A stretch of DNA of 64,000 nt from the NCBI RefSeq assembly GCF_022605725.1, contig NC_065560.1, forward strand, positions 19,955,052-20,019,051, read 5' to 3'. The notes below the pieces were generated by a model. The model was given only the letters and a program-made list of their open reading frames with translations, was not told the origin of the DNA and did no database searches. This DNA is from Anthonomus grandis grandis (Eukaryota; Arthropoda; Insecta; Coleoptera; Curculionidae). The position numbers and the translations under genes were made by a program. Shown here piece by piece: positions 62,630 through 64,000 of this stretch; position 1 is the first letter of the stretch, and every line of letters starts with the position of its first letter.

Positions 62630-64000
62630 AGTTAAGTTTGTTTAAATAGGAGAAAATTACGTTATTAAAGACAGTACTAAACTGACCGCAGTAGTATTCA
62701 TCTAAATATCCTTAAGGGCTAAAACCCCCTATAAGTTAATCGACTAGAAGTCACATACAAGTGCTTCACAACAGTTAAGGAGTTTGTCAATAAATAATCT
62801 GGCAACCTTTCCTCAATTTAATTTACAATATTTACTAAGGAACATTACTGCTGAATTTAGTATACAGTATTTATTTGGTTACCGTATTTTATTAAATTTT
62901 TATTGACCCTTATATATTTTGTAACACCCTGAATAAACCCTAACTTTGTTGTATAAAGAAAAAGTTTTTTAGTCATACAAGAAAGTTCCTAATTAAAGTT
63001 ATGAGTTTATACATTAAGGAGTTCGCAAACAGAAAAAGGAATTTATTTAATATGGGGAGGAAATATCCAAATTTATCACTTTTTCAATCTGCCTGAAAAA
63101 TTGTTTTAAGTTGGGACTCTTACGTACCATAATTTCTGAAACAACCCTGCATTTCCCACTAACTTTAAGTTTAGTAGAGCGAAATTCAAATTTGGTGCCA
63201 TAATCAAATTTTAAATTACCCGCTATTAAGACGTCACAAATACATTTTCACTTCCGGTTAGTACTACTACTCGAAATTCAGAGGTCGCAACAGTCAATCG
63301 ACGTTCAGTGTTCTATTGGCTCTTACAGGAGTTTCTTATCTAAGTAGTATTAATCTATGATGACCGACTAACATTTCCATCATCATCAGTTGGTGCGAGG
63401 GGGGCGGTCCACAACAATTAAACAGATGTGTGGACATTTGTTTAACTTGTTATTGTCATTATTAATCATTGTTATAATATTTTACATGGAAATATTTCAC
63501 GTGTAATACTAACACGGAAGTTTTATCAGGAAAAAACAGGTAAGTCATAGTCATAAGAATGCATACCGTTGGTGGTAAAGATGTTCATACCTATCTGGAA
63601 CAAAATTGGCGTGAGAGATAGCAACTCACTATTTATTTTGCCAGGTAAATGTTGGTTCCTATTATTGATAAGTACCTACTTGAAATTACATTATATTAGG
63701 AGTTACATCACTCAAATCGTTACTTAAGGTCTAGACCTATACTCTATTTCAGAAGTGTATAGAGCAATAAACTGGGGAATTCCGTTCTGTTTGGCTACAT
63801 TTCGTGGTAGTTCATAGGCGCAGGTACTCATAATATTTATGAATTTAATTTTCACGGATTAAATGCCTTTATTTTGAAAGAGATTAAATACTAAATAAAT
63901 ACTTTTAATCCTTTTGTATAGGTACCTATCTTTTAACGCTTTGTAACATGCAAAAATGGGGTCAGGTAATATATACAGACTATAAATACTTTTAAATCAT
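62630..64000. other. Spacer to window end, nothing recognised
   Basis: No supported gene, RNA or repeat over about 1.4 kb. The composition is AT-rich, with a GC-richer patch near 63395-63415 (GCGAGGGGGGCGGTCC). Confidence 0.4.

Noticed and set aside
1..64000. CRISPR array, bacterial operon or prophage
   Set aside because: No regularly spaced repeats, no ribosome-binding sites before frames, and all protein signals are of eukaryotic elements.
1..64000. tRNA or rRNA genes
   Set aside because: I saw no cloverleaf with the expected A and B box sequence and no rRNA core sequence, but I could not run a dedicated scan.

Overview
The window looks like a stretch of an insect (arthropod) nuclear genome. 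It is AT-rich, has no bacterial-type operons, and shows GT-AG introns. Almost every recognisable protein fragment comes from a transposable element typical of insects: Tc1/mariner-like elements with CAGGGTG-type ends, piggyBac, hAT, PIF/Harbinger, Helitron, Penelope, DIRS-like, several Jockey/CR1-like LINEs, an R2-like LINE end, and a Gypsy/errantivirus-like remnant. I cannot name the species; a beetle-like genome is a weak guess. I see no rRNA or tRNA gene, no CRISPR array and no clearly intact multi-exon housekeeping gene.

Layout. 1-3 kb: retropepsin scrap, LINE reverse transcriptase (RT) scrap, a mariner with matching ends (946-2145), and the C-terminus of an R2-like LINE. 3-7.3 kb: a decayed mariner transposase split by a LINE 3' end and by a nearly perfect palindromic element (4548-7246). 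At the exact centre of that palindrome sits another mariner (4831-6962) with an intact 364-codon transposase. 7.5-14 kb: a second full mariner with a doubly disabled transposase (7923-9759), and a second case of a mariner inside a palindrome (11604-14064). 14-23.4 kb: two Tc1-like fragments, an antisense LINE carrying an SGNH-esterase-like domain, a decayed retrocopy of the host AFG1-like ATPase, a Penelope with GIY-YIG domain and a sense LINE. 23.8-24.3 kb: imperfect tandem repeat. 24.7-26.5 kb: mariner with about 300-bp inverted repeats. 27.7-29 kb: BED-finger hAT with its middle missing. 29.5-32.6 kb: a DIRS-like gag/RT split at TTAA by a near-complete piggyBac. 34.5-40.5 kb: possible LTR/primer-binding site and three abutting LINE pieces in both orientations. 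40.9-43.4 kb: mariner containing a GC-richer, 5'-truncated LINE with 12-bp target duplications and an open RNase H frame. 44-47 kb: possible hammerhead-type motif, mariner, Penelope and Myb/SANT scraps. 47.3-52.5 kb: spliced THAP-domain exons, antisense hAT of the DUF4371/ZMYM1-like group, a Harbinger fragment pair and a second THAP fragment. 55-59.4 kb: Helitron with two small introns. 59.7-60.8 kb: a Myb/SANT-like gene that may be host-derived. 61.5-62.6 kb: two 205-bp direct repeats flanking an env-like remnant.

The genes do not form a pathway. The useful content is the insertion history: who landed inside whom, which copies kept open frames, and which host or retained genes (AFG1 retrocopy, THAP and Myb/SANT exons) are caught among them. 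I found no convincing new molecular system. The strongest items for a second look are the two mariners sitting at the centres of palindromes, the intact DD41D transposase, and the recent LINE insertion. All calls come from reading by eye, without database searches.
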